Source of the DNA: Acanthaster planci
Lineage: Eukaryota; Echinodermata; Asteroidea; Valvatida; Acanthasteridae
Length of the DNA stretch: 64,000 nt
Direction: 5' to 3'
Assembly: GCF_001949145.1 (NCBI RefSeq)
Contig: NW_019091370.1
Coordinates: 2,436,074-2,500,073, forward strand
The notes beneath the pieces are model-generated. The model searched no databases and was not told the origin of the DNA. It was given only the letters and a program-made list of their open reading frames with translations. Made by a program: the position numbers and the translations under genes. Numbering within the stretch: the stretch's first letter is position 1; every line of letters starts with the position of its first letter. Positions 25,801 through 39,300 of this stretch are shown piece by piece.

Positions 25801-28351
25801 ACGACTCTCATTCTGTGCTCACACCGTCTGTCCCTACATTCACTTCTGCATGTAGATTACAACGGCTCATAAATGTAAAACAAACAATAAAGGCTTTCTA
25901 TTTTGTATTGGATCTAAAAAGCTTTATGCTTTTTATAAGGAAATAGTTAGACACACGGACTTGTAAAACACGATAGAAACCACCGCAGTAAATGTGTCGT
26001 AACAAGAAAACAACTACCTCCCGTCATATTTTGATCATACACAAGACGTGCTTAAACGCGAAAAAAAAATCGTTTCAACTAAAATGTTAGAAAGGACAGT
26101 GTTCAAATATAATCAATTTGAATTTTATGAAAGTTTGACCACGTCTATTTTGCCAAGCTGTCACCTCTTAGAACAGGTCAGTCTGCAGTCTCTCTCTCGA
26201 TGCTGATCTCACTTGACATTCACAGCTACCACGTTGCTGTGAGATCAAGTCTCAGTCTTGCTCTTTTTGTGCTTGTAATTTCAAGCTACAGTTATAGTTT
26301 ACAACGTGATAAAATTACTCTCATGCATTGTATTCCTTTACACTACATGCGCAGTTTGTCCAATGACTCATCTCATCACGGACGAATGTTCAAAATACCA
26401 TTCTCTTTCCTCTCAGGGTGCGAGCTACTCAGTGCTCCACAAGCAAGCCACATGCCACACATTTTATATCATACACTAGAAGCTCTCGCATATACATGTA
26501 TCGTTTTCCGTCAACTTGTAATTGCTCTGAACACAGTGACATGTATGTGATGCTAAAGAGACGTATTGTCCCCTGTCAATAGTATGGCGAACTCGACAAA
26601 CTAGAAGGCGGTGACTAGACTATGGAAACAGATGATAATATTCAATCACCAGAAGGCCCTAGAAAAAGTAATTCATCAGCAAAATTGGTTACAGTTTTAA
26701 GTAGTTTGCAACTTTAATTACGTTGTTATGCTTCCCCAGAAACCCAACTTCTCTTTCCACCAAAACGGTCTTCTGAAGTATTCGCAAAACGACAGCCATG
26801 AAACACGATTACACAAATCCCTAACTATACGTCTGAAGTATTCTATTATAAACACGTGTATCACACACTAGAGATGACATGAGGGCCGAGAATTTTGGTC
26901 ACGTCGAGTTTCATCTTAGCCTTGACGTCATGCGCCGTCTCCCGCGAGGATGGGATTCTAAGCCCAACCTCCTATTACTACTGTGCGCAGTCATCCCACC
27001 GTCTCCTGGGGTAGTAAGACCAACACTGATTGACAAGAACACTGCATCGTTAAACGTCACCGTGAAGATTTACGTCATTTCAACAGGTTATGAAAGCAAA
27101 ACGGCCACATAATAAACAACCTGTTGATATTTTGACGACTGTAACGAGAGACTACATACAAAGCTAAAATGTCAACAGAGATGTGCGCAGGACAAGCCGA
27201 CATTTCAAGAGAGTTCGCAACCTCAGCGGTTCTCTTCTTTTTTCCCGCGCGAGGTCGGCAGTCAATCGATCCGTCAAGAATAACCACCTGCGTCTTCTCT
27301 GTCGATTCTTCAAAATGTCACAAAAATTTAACACTTTGTCCAAGAAAATGTCAATTTGAACGAGGGGCCGAATCTGAATTGCCGTCGTTGTCAAAGAGTG
27401 AACGACATCTTTGAATGGGCTGAAAGCGCTGGCGCTAAACTTAGGATTAAAAGGCCATCCTCGTATGTGCCATTCGAGGAGGAGGGTTTTCTAATCCGTC
27501 CATAATGACTGGAACGAAGATGTAACATTAAGCCAGAACAATGGACGCGATACCCGAACTCAGGGCTCAGGCGTCCGCTAGTGCAGTGTTCCAGGGGGTC
27601 GTGCCTCGGATTCCGACATCGGATCTCCACTGACATTTACGGATCCGCCGTAGTCTTTCTTCCTTCGGTTTTACGCGGACCCCCAAAGAATAAGGCATAC
27701 ACGCAACGGCTTCTAAACATTCCCGGCCTCAACGCTTTATATTCTTCTACTGAATTGAAAAGAAAAGCAATATTCACAGAAAACCTCTCTATTTCACCTG
27801 GCTTTAAGAGACTAGGGATAGTTGGTGAAACCAAATGTTCTTTTTTTTTCTGTTCACAGATAACCCCGATGTCCGACCATTGCAAGAGTCATTCCCGTTT
27901 CTAGGTGGCTAAAAGATTACCACGTCGCAAAAAATACTCGAAAATACCAGTGCGTAATTTCGCGAAAAGGTCTTGAAATCAATACTATATACGCGAATAC
28001 AGAGAATTCGCTTTGATGACAAAGTGTGAAATCAGTCACTCTGGATTTTATTTCCAAGTTGATGTTTTACAGTTCAAAATTGAAACGCAACCTCCGCGTG
28101 TATACCCAAGATGAGCATATAAGAAGTGTATTTATACAACAATTTATATAGACAAAGGCTTGTTGGAATATACGGACAATTTTGTACAATGACTACCAAA
28201 ACCATGAACTTCACGTTTAAAACGTCAACTGGTTGGACCATGCACATTGCTAAGGGATAAAATCAAACAGCCCATGACAAGGCTTGCAATTTATCTGAAA
28301 TTAGACTGACATATACGAATTACACACAAATATTAAGAAAACAACGCCTTC
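25801..28351. other. Unique sequence with a weak hairpin
   Basis: TGATCTCAC (26203-26211) pairs with GTGAGATCA (26239-26247), giving a 9-bp stem with a 27-nt loop. Several 80-100 codon frames occur on both strands at 27.1-27.9 kb with no family resemblance. No gene is called. Confidence 0.4.
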
Positions 28352-28909
28352 TTAGGCCAAAAAAGTCTCCGGTTTCTGGTCACCGGGCGCGTCGCCGTAA
28401 ACCTGCGCATCAGCAAAATAAAAAAAGTTTTTAATTTAGTATAAAACGATACCCAAAAGTTGCCAAATTTAATCAATCAATTAATCAACTTGAATCCTGC
28501 TACTGCGTAACTTTAACGTGTTTTTGATGTGGTACGGTTAAATAATATGTACAGTAAAAGAGTCCCGCGAGTTTCCCATGCATTAGTCGAGCACTCTTTT
28601 TCAGATAACGTCACTCCTTTCTGTATTATACATTTACATCTGGAATTACCAGACAAACGAGGTGATCTTATGTCCTGTGTACATGTACAAGCTGAAAATG
28701 CTTTTAAACAATAAAAGTGCCGGGGCCAGTCTATTTTAGTGTTAGTATAGCGACCCGAGGTACGTGTGCATGCAGTCGCGAAGGACATCCCGCGTTATAC
28801 GTAAATCATTTCCAGAAAAAAATGAGGGAAAACAAAACCGCGTCGCTGCATCACTTTTTGGAGCCAGCTCCTGACCAGAAACCGGAGACTTGTTATTTTT
28901 TTCGGCCTT
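28352..28909. mobile_element. Non-autonomous DNA element with terminal inverted repeats
   Basis: The sequence at 28363-28382, AAGTCTCCGGTTTCTGGTCA, is exactly inverted at 28872-28891. Outside it the match continues with gaps through A- and T-rich steps to CTTAGGCC at the left and GGCCTTAG at the right. The interior (about 490 bp) has no transposase frame. TTA next to GGCC at each end may be a target duplication. It is classed as a MITE-like element; family not assigned. Confidence 0.6.
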
Positions 28910-29399
28910 AGAGATCTTTCAGGAATGTATACAAAAACGTACAGAACATCGCCTTTATAAGGCGTTCTTTAGGAAACCAATCTGAGTAGACAGACGGTAG
29001 TATACAGTGCGGAAAATTACGCAGTGTTCATAAACATTTCATAAACTGTTTCATAGCTGAAATAAATTGCTGATTTCTGTAGCAGTGGTACGCTACAGCA
29101 TGGAGAAAGGAGCGACATCATCAGCATATTGTCGTCATCAGAGCGTCCATTTTGTGTTTTTAATTTGATGCGAACAAATTTCCCATCAATCAAACAATAT
29201 AATGTGTTTAATATTGCCAAAGCGTATGGGGTTAATTCAAAATGATGTGTTGTATGCGTGCCTTCACAGCTGTCATACATGTACATGAAATGCAAATAAA
29301 TGGTATTACACAATAAGCAACAGCAGCTTTGGTAATACGCAACTACAGCGTTGTGATTGAGTGTCTCCACGTATCTAAAACCACGATACGCACAGTTAT
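28910..29399. other. Unique sequence, nothing recognised
   Basis: Only a short palindrome CGCCTTTATAAGGCG (28950-28964) stands out. No gene-like signal was seen. Confidence 0.4.
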
Positions 29400-29760
29400 T
29401 GTCTCAATTTCTAATTTGGAGAGGCTGGAACAAAAAGAGGGTGCCAGGGAGGCGGAGGACCGACCGCATCGATGAGCGGAAAAAAATCCAAAAAGGGACC
29501 GGTGTGTGTGTGTGATGGCGGGGGGTACGGGTCTGATAAGCGAATTGCTGGTTCGTGTTGGTCAGCTGGGCGCGAAGGGGCGATAAGGAGCGGCTATCAA
29601 GGTGGTTGACTGGCAGGTCGGGCCTGGCGAGCTTCTGCCCCCTCGACCGGGGCCAGTCCTCCCTTCCTTCAACGCCAGCTAGAAGCCGGTGGACCGGCCT
29701 TTATCAACCCTCCAAACCCATTGTTGTCCAGCTGTATTGTGCGGGATTACACTGATACTG
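29400..29760. other. GC-rich island
   Basis: The block contains a (GT)n run near 29501-29512, then GC-rich unique sequence such as GGTCGGGCCTGGCGAGC (29616-29632). It is a candidate non-coding element on composition. Confidence 0.3.
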
Positions 29761-30129
29761 TCAGGAATTACGAAATGAACCCAACTTAAGCCCACTATCT
29801 TGTGTGTTGTAATAGTCGCGATATTTCAAAAAATGACCAGATTAAATGGTTCTCGGCGTGTTAATCACAGTTTTAGTGTTTTACTGGGGATTGTCCTGTA
29901 AGAGGATTTCGTGAATTCGTTTTTGCTTGGCTTGTAATATTTTATCAGTTGGTAGCTGGTTTTTTTTTGGGGGGGGGTTATTAAAATGATCACAATAAAC
30001 AGGTGATCTGCCACCCACATCACACACAAACACAGATAGACCGTGGGCGTTAAGCTGAACCGATATGATAAGAAGACACAAGTAATTCCTTGTTGTCAGA
30101 GGCAGATAATGCCTTGTCGGGAGCAGTGC

Positions 30130-30600
30130 ATTTGACCTCCCTTCAAATGACGGGGAGGGGAGGGGGGTAGAAAACAGATGATTGACAGCCCGTCACCGGC
30201 TGTATGAGCAAACATGACGAGAGGTGCTTATCGCAAGCCGCACGGATCCCGTTATCGAACCCTGCCTAATAATGCCAGGGCCCCGGTTGGTTGCGGGCAC
30301 GCTCAAGTGCCGTGCGCGACCCGACCCCGCCATGAAGTCCGGGGGCCGGGACAGCTTACCGCATGAATTTTCGCTGAGGCACGGCGGCCGATTTATGGCG
30401 ACCGGGCGGGAAAAAACGACCGATGTCCCCGCCACTTCGCGGGCGACGAGAGCGTCGATGATGTTGATGATGGCGGCATCGTGCATGGGTCCATTAGAAC
30501 CCGTTACATCTCGCTGTCAGCACGACACGAGCCGCGCACAAAAACCATGGGAACTCATGCACTCAACTCGATCTGCGGAATATGATTAACGGACATTAAT
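30130..30600. other. GC-rich island, candidate conserved non-coding element
   Basis: This is one of the most CpG-dense blocks of the desert (30220-30460). Open frames overlap on plus (30224-30589) and minus (30193-30486) without homology. It ends in ATGATTAACGGACATTAAT (30582-30600), with two homeodomain-type cores. Confidence 0.35.
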
Positions 30601-32290
30601 ATCGAAAGGTTCGTGTGGGCTCTTGGCTACATCCAGACACGAACCCCGAGTAAATTGACTACCTCGTGCTCGACACATGTTCTGCATGTAATGATCTTGG
30701 CTTAGGTACATGACACCTTGTGCACGGACCTGTCAAGAATCCGGGACCAAACAAGGCATGAAATGGCTTCTGGAATTAGAGGACAATTCTTCTCATGATT
30801 CACATCATAACAAAAGCAGGTTTGGGTATTACCACAAGAAGATGTCCAGTAACACAGCCCAGAATCTACTTGATATTTCCTCTCGGCTATTTTCAGAAAT
30901 AGCAAGACAAATTTAACTTAAAATGTCGCTCCTTACAAATTTCTGGTGCGTGTGCAAACTACACTGTAACAGTCTAACATGAAGCAGAAAACATTACTCT
31001 AAATGCAGTACATGACAACATTACACGTTACATATATACTGATCTTTAACTCTCAAAAGGAAAGCCACAGTTCTCAGCCATTTCTTTGACAACTCACATC
31101 TTGAAACAAGGACAAGCGAAATGCAAAATAAGCAACTTGGCTTCTAATTGCAAAGTAGAACGTACTGCACACAGAACAGCTTCAAATTCCTTGCGTCCTT
31201 TTGCGAGTGCATTCTCACCAACAAACAACGAGGAGGCTGAACCGCCAGCAATTTTTTAAACACAACATGCTGAGGAAATCGACTTGAATAAAAGCTATAA
31301 TCGGGGCTCTTGTCGATTCTTTCAAAGGAATATGAAGTCCAACACTTCAACAGGGGAAGCTTTCTTGAATGAGGAAGACTAGCCTCCTTTCAAGAACCAT
31401 TTCCTCTCAGAAGAGTATATGGGTATCCTCAGACAGTTATTTAATAAGAAAAAAGTGCCACCACCGAGCAAAAACGTCGCACACGCGACGGTCCCGTACA
31501 TACTTTCAATATGATTCATGCGTAAGGCCTACTCAGCGCAGGACGCGCGAACAGCGCGCCCAAGGTCTGTTTCCCTTGTCCCCAGCCAGCTTCACCACCC
31601 TCTACAGCCTTGTTAGATGGGCTCATTTCTCCGGGGCTGCAAAACGAATTTTTTTGAATCCTTGTTAGATATTTGAACACCAAACTCAAGTCAACTCTTC
31701 TGCACGAGCCCCAAGACGGGCACATAGAATATGCACATTGATGAAAGCAATAATTCGCCTGTGAAGCTTTGGAACGTAAAAACTGTGTATCCTTTAAAAC
31801 TTTAATAACTGACGTTAGCCCGTCTCTGCGTTCTGAGCAAAAACGGTTTGTTGGTCCCAATAAAGGCTTCAACTCCTGAGCTAGAACCCGAGAGGCGATT
31901 AATCAACAAATCGAAAATAAATCAGAGTACAGTTGGCCCTGTATGAGAGGGAGACGCAGAATCGAAATGGATCCAAAGTAAAAAAAATGTCTTGATCAAA
32001 TGCAGTCGACCAAAATTCATTATCACCATTTTCAACTACATACAACGACTTGAAGGACAGCGCCCTCATTGTTCGTTTTGGTTCCCCACCGGAGACGACT
32101 GCGGCACAATTTACAAGCGACGGATTTGAACAATCTAAGATGCAGGCAAGCTGTGGAAGGTTCAACAGAGAGACATCTGCCGAAAACAGGAGTGGATCTT
32201 GACAAGACCACTTGTACGTAACAACAGAAACCTGACGAGCCCACACAGTACCTACTAGATGAAAATTGACCTACAAAGGAGCAAAAAACC
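30601..32290. other. Unique sequence, nothing recognised
   Basis: There are several overlapping open frames (31516-31872 minus, 31899-32246 minus) without family resemblance or splice context. No repeat was seen. Confidence 0.4.
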
Positions 32291-33400
32291 ACAAACAGAA
32301 TCTTAATGAAAAATCCCCCCTTGACAATGCCGCCCGTACAATGTAGGCGGCGATTCCATCTCCGAGAAGATGAAGTCATACTCCGCGCAGGAACAATTAT
32401 TGTTTTGACTTCTGAAAAGCCGGGGCGGCATTTCCCCCCTCATTTTCTCCACTTCTTCAGGTCTCGAATTAAGTCCGTTTGGGAATGGGTAATAAGCCGC
32501 CTGGCACGGGGCGATAAAAATGTGGACGGCCCCGGAGCTTTTATTGTTCCCCTGTCACAAATCGTCATCTATCTGCCCGTCAGGGGCGGCCCATCGCCCG
32601 GTGCTTCACGCAATGTTCCATTGGCAACTTGTCTGGTGTTTCAACCGTGAGGCCCTTTCATTTCATATGACTCTCACACCGTCTCTCTTCTCTCGGTTTT
32701 TGGCCAGCGGGCTCTTGCGATCTCCATCAAAAGAATGAAGTATCATGGCGAGGGATTCTTTTTCCGGTTTTGTTCAGACGCGTGTTCGTGACGGTATTTA
32801 GGACAGGAAACTGCGCTGGATATTCAAAACGGTTCGCTCTGTCTCTTTTCTCTGGCCTTCCCCCCTTTTTTCTGGGCAATGAAAGAAGCGACCGTGTGAG
32901 GCGATGTGGACCGCAATAAAATCTTGCTGCTGTTCGAGAATTCGCACTGTCGCTCATATCGAAATGAAGGAAAAAGGGGGTCTTCTGTGCCGTAAAGTTT
33001 GCAAAATACATGTAGACTCTACAACGTTCCAGTCTGAGAAACCAAAAACGGATTCTATTATCCAGTTGATGACTGGGTGGTTTTCAATTTCGCGTTTTCC
33101 CGCGCGCGTCGAGGCACGGCAGACGTGTATGAAAGAACAACACAGCACGAACATTAAACACGGCACGAACAGTTTTGTTTGTATCACTCTGCTGTTGGAC
33201 ATGATATTGTGGAACTGCGGTGGGGAGAGGATGGGGCGTTTGTCTCTGTGGGCGCCGGGCTGGAGGGGAGCCCCGCGGGCTCAGGGGAGATTTCCGCGGT
33301 GCAGTCTTCGAATCTGGGCGCGAACCCCTGTCGGAAACAAAAGAGAAGGGGGAGGAGTGATTCGGTAGAGCTTATGTTTACGTTTTTGCGGAGGCTCAAT
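32291..33400. other. Large GC-rich island, candidate regulatory block
   Basis: This is CpG-rich and low in TA. It includes GCTTTTATTGTTCCCCTGTC (32538-32557), in which a SOX-like ATTGTTC sits next to a TALE-like CTGTC, followed by CACAAATCGTCATC. A second GC peak lies at 33220-33330. Open frames on both strands overlap and match nothing known. Confidence 0.35.
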
Positions 33401-34850
33401 TAATCAAGCCTCTACGTGAATGCAACAGCATGTGGAACCTTACCCCCGACAAGTGTCCTTTTGTGTGGACTTTTCATAATGTCTTCGAGAGCCGAAACTC
33501 CTGTCCACTGATTTCAGTTTAGCCACTGCAGGCGTGCTGTCAGAGAAAGGGGCGGGACTGGGGAAGCGTACGCCTTGAACTCGTTCTGCCCCCAATTAAA
33601 GTACAACACCTCCAATATTCCTTTCTGTTTAATAGCAGATGCTAAAAGTTGTTTTTAATCGCAGATTTAAAAAAATGAACCCAAAATTTTGTTTTTAAAT
33701 TTATCAACTTCAGGCCAATTAAACAATTTTCTTTTTCAAAGAAAGAGATTAAATGTCATTTTGTTAAACCAGAACTGCACTTGGAACAAAACTGACACTG
33801 TAGAGCGCAGTTAAAGTTATCTTGAGCAGGAAATGCGAAAATGATACAAGCGAAAGAATGAGACAAGGAAATCTTACGCAAGCGGGTAGGCAGTGTCTTC
33901 CTTATAAAATAGCCCCCTCTATAGGCTCTTGCACTTCGTAAGCAAATAGCATGGAGGGAGCACGTGTCTTGCGTTTTTGTTTTATATATTCTTTTTACTC
34001 CTTCCACTGCATCAGGGGACTCCGTAAAACGGTGAAGTGCTCTTTGGAAATGGCCATGATAATGGAGGAAATCGCATCTGATTGCACGAGATGATTACTC
34101 TTAATGCGGGTGGATGGGACATTACATTGGAAAACTGTACGCACACTCCGTGGGAAAAGGGGGAAGGAAACCATCGCGATGAATTTCAAGACATGCACTC
34201 TCCCCCCCCCCCACGATCGTGACTTTGGCTTCTGCATTAGCTGCAAACACGTACCTTTCGAGCCGCTCTTTTTGTATATTGTCAGATAGAGTCCAAGACT
34301 TGTACTCAATGGGTCAGATGAGTGGTTGGGGAACAGGCAAAATGAGCCATTTGGTCGGCATCATAGTTAACAGCAAATCTAATATCACCCCCAAAAGTGA
34401 GGACTAACTGGTTGGAATATGGGCAAGTAAACTGCTAGGCCATACGTGACCATGTTTTCAGGGCTTGCGAGGGATAAAACACGGGGCTGCGAGGCCAACT
34501 CTTGTTGGTTAATAACAAGGGAAAGGACAAGGGTATAAACGGCCATCCATAAATATGCATTGATAAATTAGGTAATTCCACAAGAAACACAGACGACATT
34601 TTTTTCAAAGTACATGTAATCCTTTGAATTTCATCACCTGACTTGAGAAGTCATCGTACTGGATAGAGGTATAATTCAAAGCCTTTCCTTGAAAATTTCA
34701 ACCAAACTGGGAAAAATGTATCATTAAATGCCAGCCACGCGGCAATACTTTTGAAAATGGTGTTCCGACCAGCAGTGCCAAAAGACACCATTCCATTGAG
34801 ATGACATTCAAGCACTTGCAGTTTGCGCATGAGCTGCAGGTAGGCGGCTG
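33401..34850. other. AT-rich unique sequence
   Basis: An A/T-rich patch lies at 33640-33760 and a ten-C run at 34202-34211. No gene or repeat was seen. Confidence 0.4.
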
Positions 34851-36530
34851 TTTCCTGTGTGCTTGGGGGGGGGCTGGCACTGTCACTCTTGCCACGTCGT
34901 TGACGGCACGGGGGGGGGGAGAAGTTAAAGCATCACTCAGACGGCACGGGGATTGCCAACTAAGCCCTCACTAAATTCTGAAACACGGCAAAGGTTACTG
35001 CAGGTGAATTTAAATGTTGTTATTTCAGCTTTCAAAACGGCCTTATTTACCCAGTGGAAGAGCGTGTTTCCCCCGCAGACGTACATGGCCGGCCCCTCCA
35101 AGAACAGAGCTAGGGTCAGTGAACGCCGCGTGATGAGAAGGGGAGTTCTGGTCGAGGGTGGTTTGTTCGATTGGACTTGTCTGTAGAGGAGAGAGGGAGA
35201 GATTTCCCCCTCTCCTTTCGTCGTTCTTTTGTTGTGGGTCGAGCAGCCATTTGTACACCTGCAATCAGCCAGTTCTGCTCATGACACGTGATAGTCTTGC
35301 GAGTCCGTAGCCCGCAGCGGTCCATCCAGCACCATTTTGTCCTCCTTTTTTGTGTAACTGCACCTATGGCTAGGGGCGATGACAACAACACAGGGGATAG
35401 AGAAAGAGAAAGACTGGAGGAGAGAGAGAAGGAGACCAGGGGAAAAGAAAAAAAAAACTTTGCTTGATTCGATTTCCCACGCAGTGGCTGGCACGAAAGC
35501 TGACGGGGATAAATCTGGGTCCGGCTGCCTAAATATCGAACTGTATTGATTCCCGCCAAGAAGTAATAAGCATCGTGCACTGCCCGTCAAAAACCGCTGC
35601 TGCGCTGTCGTTGTGAGGCCTCTCGTGTTGCTTTTCGAGCCAAGCCCCTGCCCGATGATGACGATGATGGTGATGATGACGCTCAGTGGACGGTCCCACG
35701 GCGAGCGTCAAGCTCAATTTGAACGGGGGTGAGATCTAGCGGTGAAGCGCGAAAAGAAGAAGTGGAGGAAAAATTGACACAGCCCTTCCCACCAGGAGAT
35801 GTCAACATGCTCATTAAGACGACGCAGACGGTTGTTTGACGTCCGTGTCTTCACGGGTCATCTTGTTATCTCGTCAGTTGCAACTACCCACGAAGTTATG
35901 ATGCTGAACAAGTTTGGTGCGGCAGTGGTGGTGGGTGCGATGAGGGGGGTTACTTGCAATCTCGCACCCTGTCATTCAGCGTCCAATTTTGCCGATTTTG
36001 ACGGGCCTGTCAATAGGCTACAGCGTGTTCCTTGAATGCACCATTTCACCTTTTGTCTAGCGCTCAATACCCCGTTACTGGAGGAAAACATATATAACAT
36101 TGACGGCTAACACTCCCATTGTCCACCCCGATGACATTGTTTGATCGGTAGACCGACAACCCGTGTTCCTTTATAGACCACCCCCCCCCCTCTTTTCAGA
36201 AGGGAAACAACAACCCCAGAGAAACGCCCGGTGGCCATGCATGCAGCGACCGTCTTTTCTTGTGCGATTCCCGTGTATCGGATGCCAGTAACAGGGACTG
36301 ACTGGAGGGGTGAGCATACCGTATTCCCAGCCCCCCCCCTTTATAAGCCGGCCCAATTTCGGGGTGTTTGCCGAGCCTGGTAACAAACACCCCGCCAACA
36401 ATGATGGCGAGCGGGGTCTTCGACCAGAGTGTTAAGGAACCCAGTCACTCGCCAGCAAAATTCTCGTCACCACCTGAGCGTGCTAGCCTAGGTCTCTCCC
36501 CCACCTCTTACAGGCCGTCTGTTCAGAAAA
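34851..36530. other. Composite GC-rich block with simple repeats
   Basis: The block includes G runs (34866-34874, 34911-34919), a purine-rich tract (35391-35457), a GATGATGACGATGATGGTGA trinucleotide-like run near 35653, and CpG-rich unique segments at 35040-35140, 35570-35720 and 36190-36430. Open frames arise from low complexity. It is a candidate regulatory island cluster. Confidence 0.3.
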
Positions 36531-37520
36531 CAAGGTCAAGACTCTAGGGCGCACACAATGCCCGGACATGAATAGTGAAAAAATAGGACAAGCCAAGTCA
36601 TACGTTTACAGTCTGCTCTCAAAGTGCCTGGTCCTGAATTTACAGAGATTAATTCTGAACACAAGTTAATTGGGATAGCCGCAGTCCCTGGTTCACTAAA
36701 TGGATATTTTACACGTGTTTTGGTGCTATTTTCAACACGTGTTGATTTTGTTGAGTGATCTGAAAAATGGGAGCAATTATTCCCTGAGCATTAAACTCGA
36801 TTCTCTTGGAAACCTAGAAGCTTTTATGTTAACTTAAGGGAAAGTAAAACATCAATGTTTCTTTTATTTCCACTTCAATCTTTTGCCTGTGTTGAATTCA
36901 ATAAAATGTACAAACACATGTCAGAGTTTGGCAATAAAACGATCCACTTGATTCCAGCTGAATATTTGCATGAACAAAATGCATGGTAAACACCTCATAT
37001 GCTATTCGGGGAAGAAAAAATAAAGCAGGACGAAAGCTCAAACAAACCCAAGAAAATAAATTGAATCTAAAAGTCTTTACTGTAAAAAAAACCAAAAAAA
37101 AAAAAAAAACCCAAAAAAAAAAACCAGTTTCTGGCGTTTCTATGATGACTTAGTACATGTGGATGTCTAATCCGTAGACACATTTTCTCGAAAAAAAACT
37201 ACAGATTGTGTCAACTCCCATATTTTCAGGTTTTAGAATGATGATTAATACTTGCCGGAAAACAATTTACCAAAGCTAACATTTTGAATTGGACAACATT
37301 TAAGAAAATTGTTGCTTATATAATGTAATTTCTAGAGCCTACATTTCCCTGTACGTTGTTTCCTCTTGTTCCCTCTGTCTTCAGTTAACAAGTGGAACAG
37401 ACTTTTCGTGCTGCTTTAAAATCTGACCAAATATGAATTAGGCCTATTGCAGACAATGGACGGTTTTAGATTACGCACACGCTATTTACAGAGTAAAATG
37501 GCATTTAGGCAATCCCTCTC
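36531..37520. other. AT-rich sequence with A tracts
   Basis: The main feature is an A tract interrupted by CC at 37083-37123. No gene was seen. Confidence 0.45.
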
Positions 37521-39300
37521 GCCAGTGAAGGGTAAATTAAATTATGATCAATTTACAAGGCGAAGAAGAGGCTAGAAAACAGAAGCACAACCCCCACAGC
37601 AGTGTACTGAAAGCGTATCTCTTGGGAACGCAGTGCCCGTTGTCACCGTTTTGAAGGGAAAGCGCGGGAGAAATATCGGATCTTCGGGTTTCGGTGGGCT
37701 CTTTCTCATCATGACGATTCCTGATTGGCTCTAATGAACGAGCAGCCATGGCTAAAAGTCCGAAATGAAGGAAAATGCTATTAAGGGAAGGCATTCGCCG
37801 CGAGATCCCCCTTTCTCTCTGTTTACTCGCCGGTAATAAGCTCCATCTTCATCGCTGGCCACCATTTAAGGGGGGTTGTTGTTAAGACACATCGTGGTTT
37901 GACGAAAATCAGACTTGCCAGGAGCTATCTGCTGGTCATAGTTTTTAGGAAAACCTGGGGTACTTAAGCGTCTCCAATCGTAGCTGCAAGCGAAATCGTG
38001 CATCTTCACGCTTCGATACAGCTCTCAACGGCTAATGCGGGCTTGTGACTAATGTGATGGTATTGGACCCAGTGGGGTGGGAACGCGTGTGGGGCATTTT
38101 ATAAGACTTTGGGATATTGCGCCGTATTAGGAGTCTGAACACCGGGCGAGAGATGATTTTGATGCGGTGTGACACGGGCGGTACGCTTCAAACGGTGGCC
38201 GCTAAACTTGCTTAATAAACGCGGGGCAGTGCCGAGACAAGAGTGGAAAACCATGTACTTGCAAATTATGATCACTGTCAAATCCCCGATCCGTGAGCCG
38301 GGCAGTTGGTGGCGATTGAAGAGCTCGGCCCCGCAGAAAAGGCCAGAAGATTGTTGGCTGTCATCCGAGTTTGAAGACCGTTTCCAGTTTTTAGTGTCAC
38401 ACATTTTGTTCAGTCAGTGCTGAATTGGTTGATATTGGTGCCGTGTCTCTGTGCTGTACGGTGAGGAACAGCCATAGCAGTTTGTGACAAAATTACCCCG
38501 CGGGCGAAATGAGGCGAACTTGCAGGAGCAAGTCGCGTCTAGTAAAAGTTGATGCGTCGGTGTGATTGAATGGAGAAGACTGCGTGATTTGAATTAAGCA
38601 CTTCGGGGAGAACATAGCAAATCCATCAGTCGCTCGTGGTGTGACCGTGCAGGCACAGCCGGCTCCAAGGCCTGACCGGCCGGCTTGTGTCGTGCTTAGG
38701 ACCGTGGTTGCCATACCCGGGAAACATCCAGCGTCCAAACCCAAGGTGCGCACATAAAGACTGGATCTCGGCACGGAGCAAAAACATTAGCTGGGTGAAT
38801 CAAGCTGCATGCGCGCATCCAAACTGCCAATTGTTGGCGAGAGGAAAACTTGGCCTAATGAAGAAAACGCGCCCATCCATCAATTGTAATTTAATATTGG
38901 ATGATTTCAACGGTAAACGGCAAAATAAATGCCGCGCAATTCTGTAGAGCCGGCTAATTGAAAAGCGAAAAGGCCCAGGAGCCCCCGCGCCGCGCGCGCA
39001 CGGCCGGGCTACACGGACCCTACTAATGTAATAAACATTAGGATAGGCAGGAACTATAGCATTGCGGTGGCGCGGCTTTTGTGTAGCGTTTTGTTTGCAG
39101 CACGGGGATACACTTGTAAACAATAATTAGACGAGAGTGGTTCGTCGCACCGAACAACGACTAAATGACTGGGTTTCTCTCATTGGTCATTTAAAGATGA
39201 AAATCCAAACCCATTGTAATAATGAATGGAATGGATTAATCAAGCGTGCGTAGAAAGAGTGATACAAGCAGGTAATAGAGCCGAAGTTGACTCATTCGGA
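37521..39300. other. Largest island cluster of the desert, candidate conserved non-coding elements
   Basis: Segments at 37530-37850, 38090-38400, 38490-38990 and 39170-39250 are GC- and CpG-richer than their flanks, with homeodomain-type words. Examples are GATTGGCTCTAATGA (37723-37737), TCAATTGTAATTTAATATTG (38879-38898), GGCTAATTG (38952-38960) and GGATTAATCAAG (39233-39244). Eight CpG fall in about 28 nt near 38980-39005. No coding pattern or splice sites fit. Function is inferred. Confidence 0.4.

Noticed and set aside
33179-33403. Overlapping plus and minus frames in the 33-kb island
   Set aside because: Both strands are open because the block is GC-rich and poor in TA; no homology is visible.
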